Source of the DNA: Lucinisca nassula
Lineage: Eukaryota; Mollusca; Bivalvia; Lucinida; Lucinidae
NCBI GenBank assembly: GCA_963580285.1
Contig: OY757011.1
Coordinates: 96,827,650 to 96,891,649 of the forward strand
Direction: 5' to 3'
DNA length: 64,000 bases
Shown here piece by piece: positions 10,361 through 20,021 of this stretch; the first letter of the stretch is position 1, and the number at the start of each line of letters is the position of its first letter. The translations under genes were made by a program, and so were the position numbers. The notes below the pieces were generated by a model that did not search any database, was not told where the DNA came from, and was given only the letters and a program-made list of their open reading frames with translations.

Positions 10361-10463
10361 TTATTATTATTATAATTATTATTATTATTGTTATTATTAT
10401 TATTATTATTTTATATCTTGGATCCAAAATACATGTTTGTTTGTTTTTTTTTTTTTTTTTTTT
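10361..10463. repeat. (TTA)n microsatellite and poly-T
   Basis: An imperfect TTA/ATT repeat spans about 10361-10411, followed by a T-rich stretch and an uninterrupted T run of about 18 at 10446-10463 and a (TTG)n run. The T run and TTG run adjoin the tail end of the next SINE-like copy. Confidence 0.9.
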
Positions 10464-10475
10464 GTTGTTGTTGTT

Positions 10476-10762
10476 GGATTTGTGGATTAACGACCCCGTC
10501 CACACTGTAAAGGTCATTTCGGAGACATTGCTTCCAATTTTGTGGGACTTTTACCCGACAATGAGATGAAATGACATCTCAAACCCTGTCGCCCAATGAA
10601 ACCAATAGGGTTTATAAGCACAGACGGTCCGACTCACACCGCTTTAACTGGGCAGGCTTAGATCCTCTAAGCGGTTTACCAGTACTGGTGTGCAGTCGGT
10701 TTCAGCTCTGCGTGGAAGCATCATGCAGCCCATCTATTTCTTCAAGCCCCGATGGCGGGGCC
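10476..10762 (-). mobile_element. SINE-like repeat (CAAA-tailed family)
   Basis: Nearly complete copy. Landmarks 'gtaaaggtcattt', 'acattgcttccaattt', 'caatagggtttataagca', 'gatcctctaagcggttt' and 'gcatcatgcagccc' occur in the family order, ending 'ggcggggcc'. The tail side is altered into (TTG)n. Confidence 0.75.
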
Positions 10763-10827
10763 GTGAAATATACATGTATACTGGGACCAAGTTACGAGAA
10801 TACGTCCGTTTGACATAGCACCTTCTT

Positions 10828-10947
10828 ATAGGTTGTGGGTTTTTGCTAGAACCGTTGCTTTAAAATTTATTTTAATTGCTTCAACAGACAAATACATATT
10901 ATCCAAGATTTGCTAGAGCCGTTCTATAGAGTACCCACAACCTATGT
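10828..10947. mobile_element. Hairpin MITE fragment with a disrupted centre
   Basis: Outer arms 'ataggttgtgggt' (about 10829) and 'acccacaacctat' (about 10932) pair, but the centre holds about 60 bp of AT-rich sequence instead of the usual short loop. The right flank 'gtcttgtacagaag' is family B. Confidence 0.55.
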
Positions 10948-11012
10948 CTTGTACAGAAGAAAAGGTTTGGGATGATTGCTGGAAATGCTTCATTGACAAC
11001 ATACGTCTTTAT

Positions 11013-11337
<325 letters not shown>

Positions 11338-11379
11338 GATTATTGTGTCAATGAAGATCTGCCCGCATGAAACTCAGTA

Positions 11380-11620
11380 ATTGCTTTAAAATGTGCGACC
11401 AGTAATATGTCTAGGAAAACCTTTTACTTTCTGAATCTTCAGAAACGCATTGTCTTTATTCAGTAATTTTTGCGTACAACTCGATATGACAACAATATCA
11501 TTCTATGTCTGCGGCGTAAAACAAATTAAATAAATGCACGGCCTGTATTATGGCCCAAAACAACAACAACAAAAAAGAAAGAAAGTAATATTCAGCATTT
11601 CAGCAGCCTCACTGAGTCGG
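11380..11620 (+). repeat. Direct duplication, copy 1
   Basis: Matches about 12985-13240 over its length: 'ctttaaaat', 'gcgaccagtaatatgtct', 'aatcttcag', 'acaacaatat', 'ggcgtaaaacaaatt', 'atgcacggcc' and 'caaaacaaca' occur in the same order. Each copy runs into a family B MITE fragment on its right. It could be part of a larger repeat or a segmental duplication about 1.6 kb apart. Confidence 0.65.
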
Positions 11621-11756
11621 TTGGTTCTAACTAGTACCCACAACCTATGTCTTGGTGCAGAAGTAAAGAAAATAATGTATACCACCGAAGCCCCACTTTT
11701 CTCTATATAAAGTTGGGGTCATAGGGTTTTCATTACACGCACTTGCTATCGTGATG
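11603..11756 (+). mobile_element. Right half of a family B hairpin MITE
   Basis: Begins inside the hairpin ('gcctcactgagt'), continues with 'agtacccacaacctatgtct', 'aaaataatgtatacc' and 'ctctatataaagt', and ends 'gctatcgtgatg'. The left half is missing. Confidence 0.65.
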
Positions 11757-12257
11757 ATAAATCGGTGATTATTTAAGCAAGAAGTGTAATCTCGGACGAG
11801 ACCCGGAGTCTTAATTGTTCATTTTTATTTACCGTCCCTAGGTATATGATATTACTTTTTAAATACAACTACAGGTCAAGTTGCCACTTACTGGTCTAGT
11901 GACTACTGTGTTTAACGGCGCGCGTCACGATACTTGGTGATAATTCGATTATCGACAGGTAGTCGAAAGTGTGCTTACTCAATGTATTGATCGATTAACA
12001 ATCCATCATGGACGATTATATTGACGAGCGTCATCTGTCTGAGCAGAAAGAAAGAAAGAGCGCATATGATGAAGTTATCGTCAAAGATGTATCGTCAGTT
12101 AAAATAAAAGAAAGATTTACACGTTTTGCACGAAAGCAAAATAAGGAAGAGAAACATATAAACTAACAGCTAACAGACATTTGCAGCACAGGCCGCCACA
12201 ATTACCTCTTCATGGGAAAGAGAATAATAAAGTATTCTTATTGCTTGTTGCTTGTTT
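11757..12257. other. Unannotated DNA
   Basis: No gene or repeat family is recognised. The 'tcttattgcttg' close to the right edge probably belongs to the MITE fragment that follows. Confidence 0.4.
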
Positions 12258-12328
12258 AAAATATAGACGGTTGGACCTCATTAGGATCGCCTCGACGAGG
12301 CGTTCTTACGAGTGCTCAAACTCTGTGT
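12258..12328. mobile_element. Short hairpin MITE fragment
   Basis: The hairpin module is decayed: 'aggatcgcctcgacgaggcg' and 'ttcttacgagt' are recognisable. 'aaatatagac' on the left fits family A. Neither MITE end is found. Confidence 0.5.
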
Positions 12329-12631
12329 TATCAGCATAAATGGGAATATAACAATATTTCATTTGTATTTTCAAATAAAGAAAGAAAGAAAGGAAAGAAA
12401 GAAAGAAAGAAAGATGAATATTATTTGTGAACAACTAAAAACTAGAATTGTATTATGCGAAGTTGTTTATCAATGATGGCATGATAAGGCTTACTGAGTC
12501 ACTAAATAGACAGATAGATAATCGGCCATACTTGTGTCAAGACAGATTTATCCGCATTAAAATCAGTAAGAGTATTTCCTTTGTATTTCTATGCTTACAA
12601 CTCAGACTCAAGGTTCTCGTCTTAACGGGTA

Positions 12632-12910
12632 CATTACGAAAACACGCCTACACAAATATATTGTAAATTTAACCACCAAACAATGAAAATTTTCAGATGA
12701 AAAATTGTGTAATTTTTTATATTCCTGCTCAAAACATAGATTGTGGATGCTCGTTAGAACCGCCTCGGCGAGGCGGTTCTGCCGAGTGCCCAAAATCTAT
12801 GTTTTTGAGCAGAAATAAGAAAAATAATTTTATACCCCTCCAAATCCCAGTTTTACTATACGAAAGTGGGGTTTAAGGGGTCAAATTTATATCGCCATGC
12901 TATCGTAATG
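12632..12910 (+). mobile_element. Hairpin MITE, family A, full length
   Basis: 279 bp with ends CATTACGAAAACACGCCTA and, in complement, CATTACGATAGCATGG. Order of parts: left end, 'aatgaaaattttcagatg', 'cctgctcaaaacatagat', hairpin around 12765 (loop within 'cctcggcgagg'), 'gagcagaaataagaaaaata', 'agtggggtttaaggggtc', right end. It is flanked by TA on both sides (12630-12631 and 12911-12912), compatible with a TA target duplication. No coding capacity, so any movement depended on another element's transposase. Confidence 0.85.
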
Positions 12911-12984
12911 TAGCTCGATATAACAGTTATTTCACAGGCCGGTACGTAAACCTTGCAGACAACAATAGAAAATATATACTTCTA

Positions 12985-13240
12985 TATACCTGCTTTAAAA
13001 TATGCGACCAGTAATATGTCTGGAAAACGTTTAATTCGAAATCTTCAGCAAAGCACTGTCTGTATTTTTGGCATACAACCCGATGCTCGATATTACAACA
13101 ATATTAATGTCTATGGCGTAAAACAAATTTAATAATTATTAAATGTCATAAATATATATATTATCAATATGCACGGCCAGTATTGTGCCCCAAAACAACA
13201 AAATAAAGTAACATTTACATTTACATTTCAGCGGATCAGC
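12985..13240 (+). repeat. Direct duplication, copy 2
   Basis: Counterpart of 11380-11620, slightly longer because of an AT-rich expansion ('aaatatatatattatc') at about 13148-13168. A small inverted repeat 'aacctgctaa' and 'ttcagcaggtt' follows at about 13267-13290. Confidence 0.65.
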
Positions 13241-13315
13241 GTTTTAGTCACTTTCTGCTGATCCGCAACCTGCTAAATTCAGCAGGTTTTTCAGCGTATT
13301 AGACAGGCCCCATTA

Positions 13316-13495
13316 AGATAGCATATCCGCGTGACATAGTGTTTTTCTTCTTTTTTTTTCGTATCTCCAGAATGGCAATTCATATCTCACATACGGTTAA
13401 CTACCATGTCTTGGTGCAGATATTAGAATTTATAATATAGGTTTTCTCTATGAAAAGGAGGGTTTAAAGGGGTTTTCATTACATGGACTTGGGAA
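13316..13495 (+). mobile_element. Decayed family B MITE
   Basis: Recognisable family B words occur in order: 'gcgtgacatagtg', 'atctccagaatgg', 'catgtcttggtgcag', 'ggttttctctat', 'gggtttaaaggggt' and 'cattacatggacttg'. The hairpin module is essentially lost. Confidence 0.5.
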
Positions 13496-13795
13496 TATTA
13501 GGCATTTCTAAACAATGTCAATTAAAATAATTCAACTGACACCTCATTTTTTTTTTCCTTCTTCTTTTTTTCTAATATATAAAGAAAAATATTTCATTCC
13601 AGCACACACACAAAAAAGGATTTTTGAGAACCAATAATATTTTGTGTTAAGCACAAAAAAGGCTCACTTTTAAAAGAGTAATTTTTTAGTAACGACAGAA
13701 CAGAACTTTATTTGGAGATAAACTCAGGTCACACCAAAACAGCCAGTCCGAAACTAACTAGACATCAATTGACATGAGCGATTCTCGTTGGTTCC

Positions 13796-13934
13796 GGGTC
13801 GTTTCGCCCGTGGGTCGTTTCGCCGGGTCGTTTCGCCCTGAGTCGTTTCGCCCTGATTTTGGGGGTGGGTCGTTTCGCCCTTACCTGGTGGGTCGTTTCG
13901 CCCGTGAGTCGTTTCGCCCGTGGGTCGTTTCGCC
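13796..13934 (+). repeat. Left arm, eight GGGTCGTTTCGCCC units
   Basis: Eight units of 14-17 bp with core GGTCGTTTCGCC. Variation is mostly in the joint (gtg, ctg) and one G/A position (gGgtcg or gAgtcg). Two short interruptions ('attttgggggt', 'ttacctggt') lie between units 4-5 and 5-6. Confidence 0.92.
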
Positions 13935-13959
13935 GCAATTATATTTTTAGGGAGTGACA

Positions 13960-14190
13960 AACGGAATGGATTAGTAAATGGACAGATTGATGAATAAATA
14001 AATGATTAAATGGGTGAATATAGTTGTGAGTTGGTAGATGGACGGACGTACGGATGAACGGACGACATTTTGAATATACGGAGATAGATAAGTTAATGAA
14101 TGAATGAATGGAGAGTATTGGTAGATGGGCAATCGGAAATGAATGAATGAATGAAGTGATGCTTGTGTAGATGGACGGACGGACGAACGG
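13960..14190. repeat. Degenerate tetranucleotide tract
   Basis: Mixed GGAT, GGAC, GAAT and AAAT words ('aatgaatgaatgg', 'ggacggacggacgaacgg'). The long frame open across it is a by-product of this composition and is not a gene. Confidence 0.8.
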
Positions 14191-14369
14191 ATATGAACTG
14201 TTCATGGTGACACGTCAAATGACACTTACGGAGGGGCGATGTATGGACGGGCTCGTTTCAGAGTTCGGATAGAGAGATAAAAAGTAAAAAAAAAAAAAAA
14301 AACCTTATAAACTGTGTATGTTATCTTCACAAATCCAAACCATAGTGTCAAAATGTGTTAAGTATGTGA

Positions 14370-14431
14370 TATATGGGTACTCGTTAGAATCGCCTTGCCG
14401 AGGCAGTTCTAACGACTACCCACATCCCATG
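14370..14431. mobile_element. Hairpin module fragment
   Basis: Module 'gggtactcgttagaatcgcc', loop 'ttgccg', then 'aggcagttctaacgactacc'. Arm changes here are not compensated (aatcgcc against ggcagtt). No MITE ends are visible. Confidence 0.6.
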
Positions 14432-14536
14432 CCTGCAGCAGAAATAGCAGACTATGGGTACTACCCACAAAACACGCAACGAACGTGCAACACATTGTTT
14501 TTCATATTTCCGCCCCAAAATACACAGACCATTGGT

Positions 14537-14578
14537 GATCGTTAGAACCGCTTCGCCGAGGCGTTTCTAACGAGCACC
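14537..14578. mobile_element. Hairpin module fragment
   Basis: Module 'gatcgttagaaccgcttcgc' with right arm 'cgaggcgtttctaacgagc'. Flanked by 'tttttcatatttccgcccc' and 'gagcagaaatatgaaaaat', which pair as outer arms of the same hairpin. Confidence 0.6.
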
Positions 14579-14701
14579 CGAGCAGAAATATGAAAAATAT
14601 AAGAATCTTTGATCAGAACCATTTTGATTTTTTTTATTTGGTGGTACAATTTTCCAGTATTTCAATAAGCATGTTTTCGTAATGCAAACTATTAAACAGA
14701 C

Positions 14702-14954
14702 CAGTACGATAACACAGCCATGCGACATAGTGCATGTTTTCACATCTCTAAAATGACTATTTCTATAATGAAAATATGTGGTATTTTTTCTTATCTATAC
14801 TGCAAACATAGGTTGAGGCAGTTCTAACGAGTACCCACAACCTCTGTCTTGTAGCAGAAGTAACAAAAATAATGTATACCCCAGTAAACCCCAGTTTTCT
14901 ACATATAATGTGAGGTTTAGGGGTTGTTCATTCCACGGACTTGTTTACGTGATG
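14702..14954 (+). mobile_element. Family B hairpin MITE with a deleted left hairpin arm
   Basis: Left end 'cagtacgataacacagcc', then 'tgcgacatagtgcat', 'aacataggttg'. Next comes directly the right arm 'aggcagttctaacgagtacc', so the left arm of the hairpin is lost. Right end 'cacggacttgtttacgtgat' and a final g. Confidence 0.7.
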
Positions 14955-14999
14955 CTATGATTTCAATCTTATGCTTTGTTATATATTTATAATGTAAAG

Positions 15000-15470
15000 T
15001 ATGTGTTTTCTTATGCATAAAATTATGGGAAAAAATGAAAAGAAAGTATAAAACGTTATGTTTCTATTCCTACCCAGGTTGAGCTACAGTAGAGTCTGTA
15101 TAAAAGTTAAACCAACTCCATGACATTTGCTCACAAGACAATTGCTCACAAGGCGGTTGCTCACTTTTTACACATGACACTTAATGTGTAATATTGATTA
15201 GTGATCCTTAAATGACATTTTTGTAAACTTTTATTCAGACACCACTGTTTAAAAATATTTTGTTTGTTGGAATTGAGGTTTAACGTCCTCGTCAACACAA
15301 TTAACGTAATAATGTAACCAGTTACATCACGCCACTATTTGTGCAGAAAGAACAACTGATAAGTAAATAAAACATCATGTTAGCAAGTCTATGCAATAAC
15401 GTCCCCTCCAAACCCAACTTTATACAGTGAAAAATGGGTTTTCGCATATACTTTATTTCTCTTATTTCTG
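15000..15470. other. Interior of foldback element 2, mostly unannotated
   Basis: A short triple repeat of 'ttgctcacaag' occurs at about 15127-15160. A fragment of the CAAA-tailed SINE-like family ('ttgaggtttaacgtcctcgt') lies at about 15273-15297. Nothing else is recognised. Confidence 0.45.
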
Positions 15471-15479
15471 ATTCTAGAA

Positions 15480-15530
15480 CATAGACAATTGTACGGTTCT
15501 AATCCAAAATCTATGTTTTGAGCAGAAAGA
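15480..15530. mobile_element. Small hairpin MITE remnant
   Basis: Retains 'acatagacaattgt', 'acggttctaa' and 'aaaatctatgttttgagcag'; the core of the module is deleted. Confidence 0.45.
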
Positions 15531-15804
15531 AGAATATGTCATATTTGTAAATATAAGCAATCATTTTCACATAGCCATAAATCCCATTTAATTGCAAGGA
15601 CGTGTTTACCTTATGTGAGCTCGAATATCTTTCTCAAAAAGGTGGTAGCTCAGTTGCTCAAACCTGACGTAGAAGCCGTCGGTAGGTCGTCCAGCTGCAC
15701 CACATGAGGGCAAAACCATGTTTTCCGGAACTCCCAATACCCCCATCAGTCCCGTTACATACCAAAACAAACATAACCTCAATCAATAGGGCTTGAAAAA
15801 AATA

Positions 15805-15938
15805 AGGGCGAAACGACCCAGCTAATCAGGGCGAAACGACCCACGGGCGAAACGACCCAGGGCGAATCTACCCAGGGCGAAACGACCCACGGGCGAAACG
15901 ACTCATGGGCGAAACGACTCACGGGCGAAACGACCCGA
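15805..15938 (-). repeat. Right arm, eight GGGTCGTTTCGCCC units, inverted
   Basis: Eight units reading GGGCGAAACGACCC on the plus strand, in the opposite orientation to the left arm. One unit is mutated ('gggcgaatctaccca'). The unit number equals that of the left arm. Confidence 0.92.
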
Positions 15939-15950
15939 GACCTTCTCGTT

Positions 15951-16781
15951 CAGTATCCCCCGGGGTCACAAAAGCGAAACGGATTTCACACACAGCCGGC
16001 TTATTACACAGTTGAGATTACACAACAGGTACATATTATAGGCCTCAGTCAAAGGGAGATAATCCAATATTGACGTGTAGTGTGATTATCAGGGAACAGG
16101 TGAATAGATTAAATGTCAGATAAAGTTGGCCATGCATTCTGTGGCCTCTAATCAGTCAACTGTTTCCGAATGCCCCAGTGTTGGAACAATTAGCATTTAT
16201 GGGTAAATATTTAGGACCCGTAAGCTTCAATATCGTGGAGGTTGGAACAAACGTAGTTTTATTCGCCATTGATAAGACGAATCGGTCAGCCGAAGTTCGC
16301 TAAACGCGACGTATGATCAAGGTTATAATGCCTAAATCAAATCGTTTAAAAATGACCTTTTTTTCGTTAAGTTATTCTCCTATTTTTGACCCCATTCCCG
16401 AAGGTACATAGCTCCAAGCCGCCGCATAGCGTATGTGCATCGTCGTATCAACGCGGCGTTGATGCGACGTTGCTAAGACGTTATGCGTCCGCTAGAAGAA
16501 CTTTCTATTAGATTTTTAGCAGATGGGAAAACACAGAATGTACGGCGCTATGTTTTTTTAATTTATGGTTTTACCTTCTTTCTTCCTTTTTTTCTTCGTC
16601 GATTTGTTTAACTCTCTTGGACCTTGTCAACAAAATATCTAGAGAACCGTTGGTCTACTACTGACATTGTTATCATGGTAATTATTCCTCATAAATCACT
16701 TTCCTCAATACTTTGAGTTGGATTAATACCGTTGAAGTCCAGTGTACCTAACAACATTTTTCCTGGGAAGGCTTATAAGCG
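15951..16781. other. Unannotated unique-looking DNA
   Basis: No repeat family or gene is recognised. A small palindromic patch ('cgcggcgttgatgcgacgtt') lies near 16449-16468. Confidence 0.4.
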
Positions 16782-17041
16782 CATTATGATATAACACACC
16801 CTTGCGACATAGTGCATTTTTCACATCACCAAAATGGCTACTTTTCTGATGAAAATCCGTGATATTTTTTTATCTATACCGCAAACTTAGGTTGTTGGTA
16901 TCTTTGCTAAAGCCAGTACCAGCAACCTGTGTCTTGGAGAAGAAATAAGAAAAAAAAATGTATAGCCCCGTAAACCCAAGTTTTGTCTATATAAAGTGGG
17001 GTTTAGGGGTGTGTACATTTCACGGACTTGTTCACATGGTG
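16782..17041 (+). mobile_element. Family B MITE with a collapsed hairpin
   Basis: 260 bp. Left end 'cattatgatataacacaccc', then 'tgcgacatagtgcat', 'ccaaaatggctactttt', 'ttaggttgttgg'. The hairpin is reduced to a few bases ('tctttgctaaagcc'), then 'cagcaacctgtgtcttgg', 'tatataaagtggggttta', right end 'cacggacttgttcacatggt' and a final g. Confidence 0.75.
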
Positions 17042-17238
17042 GTTGCATGTAACCAGAACAGTGCAAGTTTTTACACCAGAAACTGTCAACTGCAGGCGTA
17101 TAACATAAGCGGTTAACCACTACAGTGAAGGTTCTGCAACAAAAGGTTAGGTATTTTTTTCGCTTGGTACTCCGGTTTTCGCCCTCATCTGATTTACTAT
17201 CGGCTTCATATTTATAGTAATGGAATTTGGAAAAGGTC

Positions 17239-17510
17239 CAATACGAAAACACGCCTATACGTAACCTTTATCGCCGAAAAAATGAAACTTTTCAGATGAA
17301 AAATTGTGATATGTTTTCTTATTTCTGCTCAAAATATAGATTGTGGGTACTCGTTTGAACCGCATCATCGAGGCGGTTCTAACGAGTACCCAAAATCCGT
17401 ATTTTAGAGTAGAAATAAGGAAAATAAGGTTTACACCTGTAAATCCCGGTTTTCATGTATAAAAGTGGGGTTCAAGGGGGTCAGAATTATATAGGCGTTT
17501 GTTCGTGATG
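17239..17510 (+). mobile_element. Hairpin MITE, family A, full length
   Basis: Ends 'caatacgaaaacacgcctat' and 'ataggcgtttgttcgtgatg'. Internal order is that of the copy at 12632. Hairpin centre 'gcatcatcgaggc' with one uncompensated change. Confidence 0.85.
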
Positions 17511-17697
17511 GTAAACCGAAATAAAAGGTACCGTCACGAAAAAAAGCCTATATAATTTTTACGACGGTAAAGTTTACAATGCATTTGTATAGGCCTGTTT
17601 TCGTAATGCACAATATTCACAATTCGGTGGTGACCGGCTTGCGACCTGATACATGTTAGACATAGTATTACCAACTAGCAAAGTTCTTGAAATGATA

Positions 17698-17992
17698 GTT
17701 TGTTTGTATGAGTTGAGGTTTTACGTCCCCGTCAACACTATTTAGGTCAGTTTGGAGACGTTGCTTCCGATTTTGTGGCCGGATTTTTACCCGACATTGA
17801 CATGAAATGACCTCTCAAGCCCTACTGCCCATAGAAACCCCTAGAGTTTAAGGAGCGATCCGACTCGCATCACTTTTCCTGGGCAGGCTTAGACCTAAGT
17901 GGTTTACCAGTACTCAAGATCGGTCGGTTTCAGCTCTGCGCGGAAGCACCATGCAACCCAATCTGTTTGTTCCAGCCATGATGGGCGAGGGC
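17698..17992 (-). mobile_element. SINE-like repeat (CAAA-tailed family), diverged copy
   Basis: Family landmarks in order: 'gtccccgtcaacactat', 'gagacgttgcttcc', 'cattgacatgaaatgac', 'gggcaggcttaga', 'ggtttaccagtact', 'tttcagctctgcgc', 'gatgggcgagggc'. About 10 bp near 'cctaagtgg' are deleted relative to other copies. Confidence 0.75.
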
Positions 17993-18113
17993 ACTCTTGA
18001 ATTGAGAGATTTAAGGACTACATGAATTACGTTATTCTAGCAGCGAACACTGAGATGTTGATTTGCAGAATGCGCGCAAGCGTAGGCTGATCCGCATGTT
18101 TGTAAAGGCAGAA

Positions 18114-18405
18114 CATTACGAAAACATGCCTATACATGTACCAATACATCGTAACCTTTATCGCCGAAAAAATGAAAAATTTTATGATGAAAAATTGTGA
18201 TATTTTTCTTATTTCTGCTAAAAATATAGATTGTGGCCACTCGTTAGAACCGCCTCTTCGAGGCGGTTCTAACGCGTACCAACAATCTGCTTTTTAGAGC
18301 ACTGAGAAATAACAAAAATAAGGTTTTACCCCTGTAAACGCCAGTTTTACTGTATAAAAGTGGGGTTCAAAGGGGTCGGAATTATATAGGCGTATTTTCG
18401 TTATG
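18114..18405 (+). mobile_element. Hairpin MITE, family A, full length
   Basis: Ends 'cattacgaaaacatgcctat' and 'ataggcgtattttcgttatg'. The hairpin 'cgttagaaccgcctc' + 'ttc' + 'gaggcggttctaacg' has a perfect inner stem. It adjoins the left border of the tandem duplication that follows. Confidence 0.87.
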
Positions 18406-18490
18406 TATCGTTCAAATCCGTACTTTGATACATAGACATGACTCTTTAACCCGTAAAAAACAATCGAATCATTCATTTTTACTGCTTTGC

Positions 18491-18807
18491 TTTGTTTGTT
18501 TGTTTGTATTGGAGTTTAACGGCCCAGTCAACACTGTTTAGGACATTTTTGAGCCGGTTAGTTTACTTATTCATACTTTATCTGGGCAGACTTATCCAGT
18601 ACAGTGCACATTCTTTCGTCAGAAACTGACAACTGCCCTTCTTGAATCAGTGGAAGGGAGAGAAAGACCGTAGAAAAGATTTCATGATCAATCTCCACGA
18701 AATAATGTTGCCGACCTCGGCAGCTATCGAACCCGCGTCCTCCTGATCGACAGTCAGACGCGCATCCGACTGAGCTACCGAGGCCGGTAATTTACGAGGT
18801 CCTCGTA
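18491..18807 (-). mobile_element. tRNA-derived SINE inserted in duplication copy 1
   Basis: Minus-strand tRNA-like head at about 18786-18709 with box A TAGCTCAGTCGG and box B GGTTCGATAGC, body related to 2098-2400, and (CAAA)n tail at the left edge. The target duplication ACTGCTTTGC occurs on both sides (18481-18490 and 18808-18817), and the unit without insertion is preserved in copy 2 near 19783-19800. About 20 bp of extra sequence with a small palindrome (ACGAGGTCCTCGT) precede the tRNA head. Confidence 0.85.
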
Positions 18808-18859
18808 ACTGCTTTGCACGGGCCCAGCTACGAATGAGAGAAATTAAAAAAAAAAGACA

Positions 18860-19138
18860 CATCACGAAAACACGCCTATATAATTTTGACCCCCTTGAAC
18901 CCCACTTTTATATAGTAGAACTGGGGTTTATAGGGGTAAACCTTATTTTTCTTATTTCTGCTCTAAAATATAGATTGTGGATACTCGGTAGAACCGCCTC
19001 GATGAGGCGGTTCTAACGAGTGCCCACAATCTATATTTGAGCAGAAATAAGAAAAATATGACAATTTTTCATCTTAAAATTTTCATTTTTTCGGCGATAA
19101 AGGTTACAATGTATTGATATAGGAGTGTTTTCGTAATG
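18860..19138 (-). mobile_element. Hairpin MITE, family A, inserted in duplication copy 1
   Basis: 279 bp in the reverse orientation: begins 'catcacgaaaacacgcctat' followed by 'gacccccttgaacccc' and ends 'tttcggcgataaagg...tcgtaatg'. Hairpin centre 'gcctcgatgaggc'. Copy 2 of the duplication lacks it at the matching place (about 19825), so it moved after the duplication. Confidence 0.87.
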
Positions 19139-19447
19139 AAAACTACGAAAATGGGTGCTATACTTATTATATTCTTCTATTTATTTGCATGTTTTCCGCC
19201 AAATTTCGTACTTGAATCCAACAGTGGAAACCCTGATCAGACGCCTGATCAGGATGTTCACTGTTTTCCAAAGTTCCATTTTTGATACGCTTTGCATTAT
19301 GGGTTAATGTCTGTATCATATATTTAATTACAAAGAACTCATATACATGTACATGTAACTGAATGCATTTAAAATTTCGAAATCATGTACATGTATATAA
19401 TATGCACGTTCAGACTTAGACTCTGAACTGGGAATCAGGAGTTGAAT

Positions 19448-19516
19448 TTGACAAACAGTGTGAAGCAAGATCAGGCGATGCTGATCGCGGCGTCTGGTCT
19501 GTGTCCACATTGTTTT
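19448..19516. repeat. CAGACGC-family hairpin in duplication copy 1
   Basis: Left arm 'ttgacaaacagtgtg' ... 'agatcaggcgatg', right arm 'gcggcgtctggtct' ... 'cacattgtttt'. The smaller exact inverted pair CCTGATCAG and CTGATCAGG lies upstream at 19232-19253, with its counterpart in copy 2 near 19904-19922. Confidence 0.65.
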
Positions 19517-19563
19517 CTTACAGTACCCGATTTTTTATTAAGGGTTGCACGAAACAGTCTGAT

Positions 19564-19725
19564 CATAACGAAAATACACCTATACATTGTGACCTTTATC
19601 GCCGAAAAAATGAAAATTTTAAGATAAAAATTGTGGTAATTTTCTTATTCCTGCTCTAAAATATTGATTTTGGGTACACGTTATAACCGCCTCATCGAGA
19701 CGGCTCTAACGAGTACCCACAATCT
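19564..19725 (+). mobile_element. Hairpin MITE, family A, cut off after the hairpin
   Basis: Starts 'cataacgaaaatacacctat' and stops at 'gtacccacaatct', where copy 2 of the duplication begins. The loss of its right part marks the junction between the two copies. Confidence 0.8.
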
Positions 19726-20021
19726 GGAAACATGACTCTTTAACCCATAAAAACAACAGAATCATTTTTTATACCTGTAACTGCTTTGCACTGACCCAGC
19801 TACAAATGAAAACTGAAAGTAATAAGAAAAAACTACGAAAATGGGCGCTATACTTATTTTATTCGTTTATTTGTATGTTTTCCGTCACACTTCGTAGGAA
19901 AACCCCGATCAGACGCTGATCAGGATGTTCACTGTTTTCCAATATCTCATTTTGATACGCTCTGCATTTATGGGTTATCTCAAATATAACCGAATACATT
20001 TAAAATATTCGAAATCACGTA

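Larger units (their letters stand above)
13790..15942. mobile_element. Foldback-like element 2 with GGGTCGTTTCGCCC arms
   Basis: The two ends are inverted: GGTTCCGGGTCGTTTCGCC at 13790 and, in complement from 15942, GGTCTCGGGTCGTTTCGCC. An 8-bp direct duplication TTCTCGTT flanks the element exactly (13782-13789 and 15943-15950). Each arm is an array of eight units. The interior contains degenerate tetranucleotide DNA and several MITE fragments but no transposase. Length, arms and target duplication support a mobile foldback element; the family name is inference. Confidence 0.8.

Noticed and set aside
10329..10517. 62-codon minus-strand frame rich in Ile, Lys and Asn
   Set aside because: It is the translation of (TTA)n and poly-T microsatellite sequence.
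13796..13934. CRISPR-like array of GGGTCGTTTCGCCC
   Set aside because: The units abut without unique spacers, the context is eukaryotic, and an inverted copy of the array lies at 15805-15938, which fits foldback arms.
13939..14205. 88-codon minus-strand frame rich in Ser, Ile, His and Phe
   Set aside because: It is the translation of a degenerate GGAT/GAAT repeat tract.
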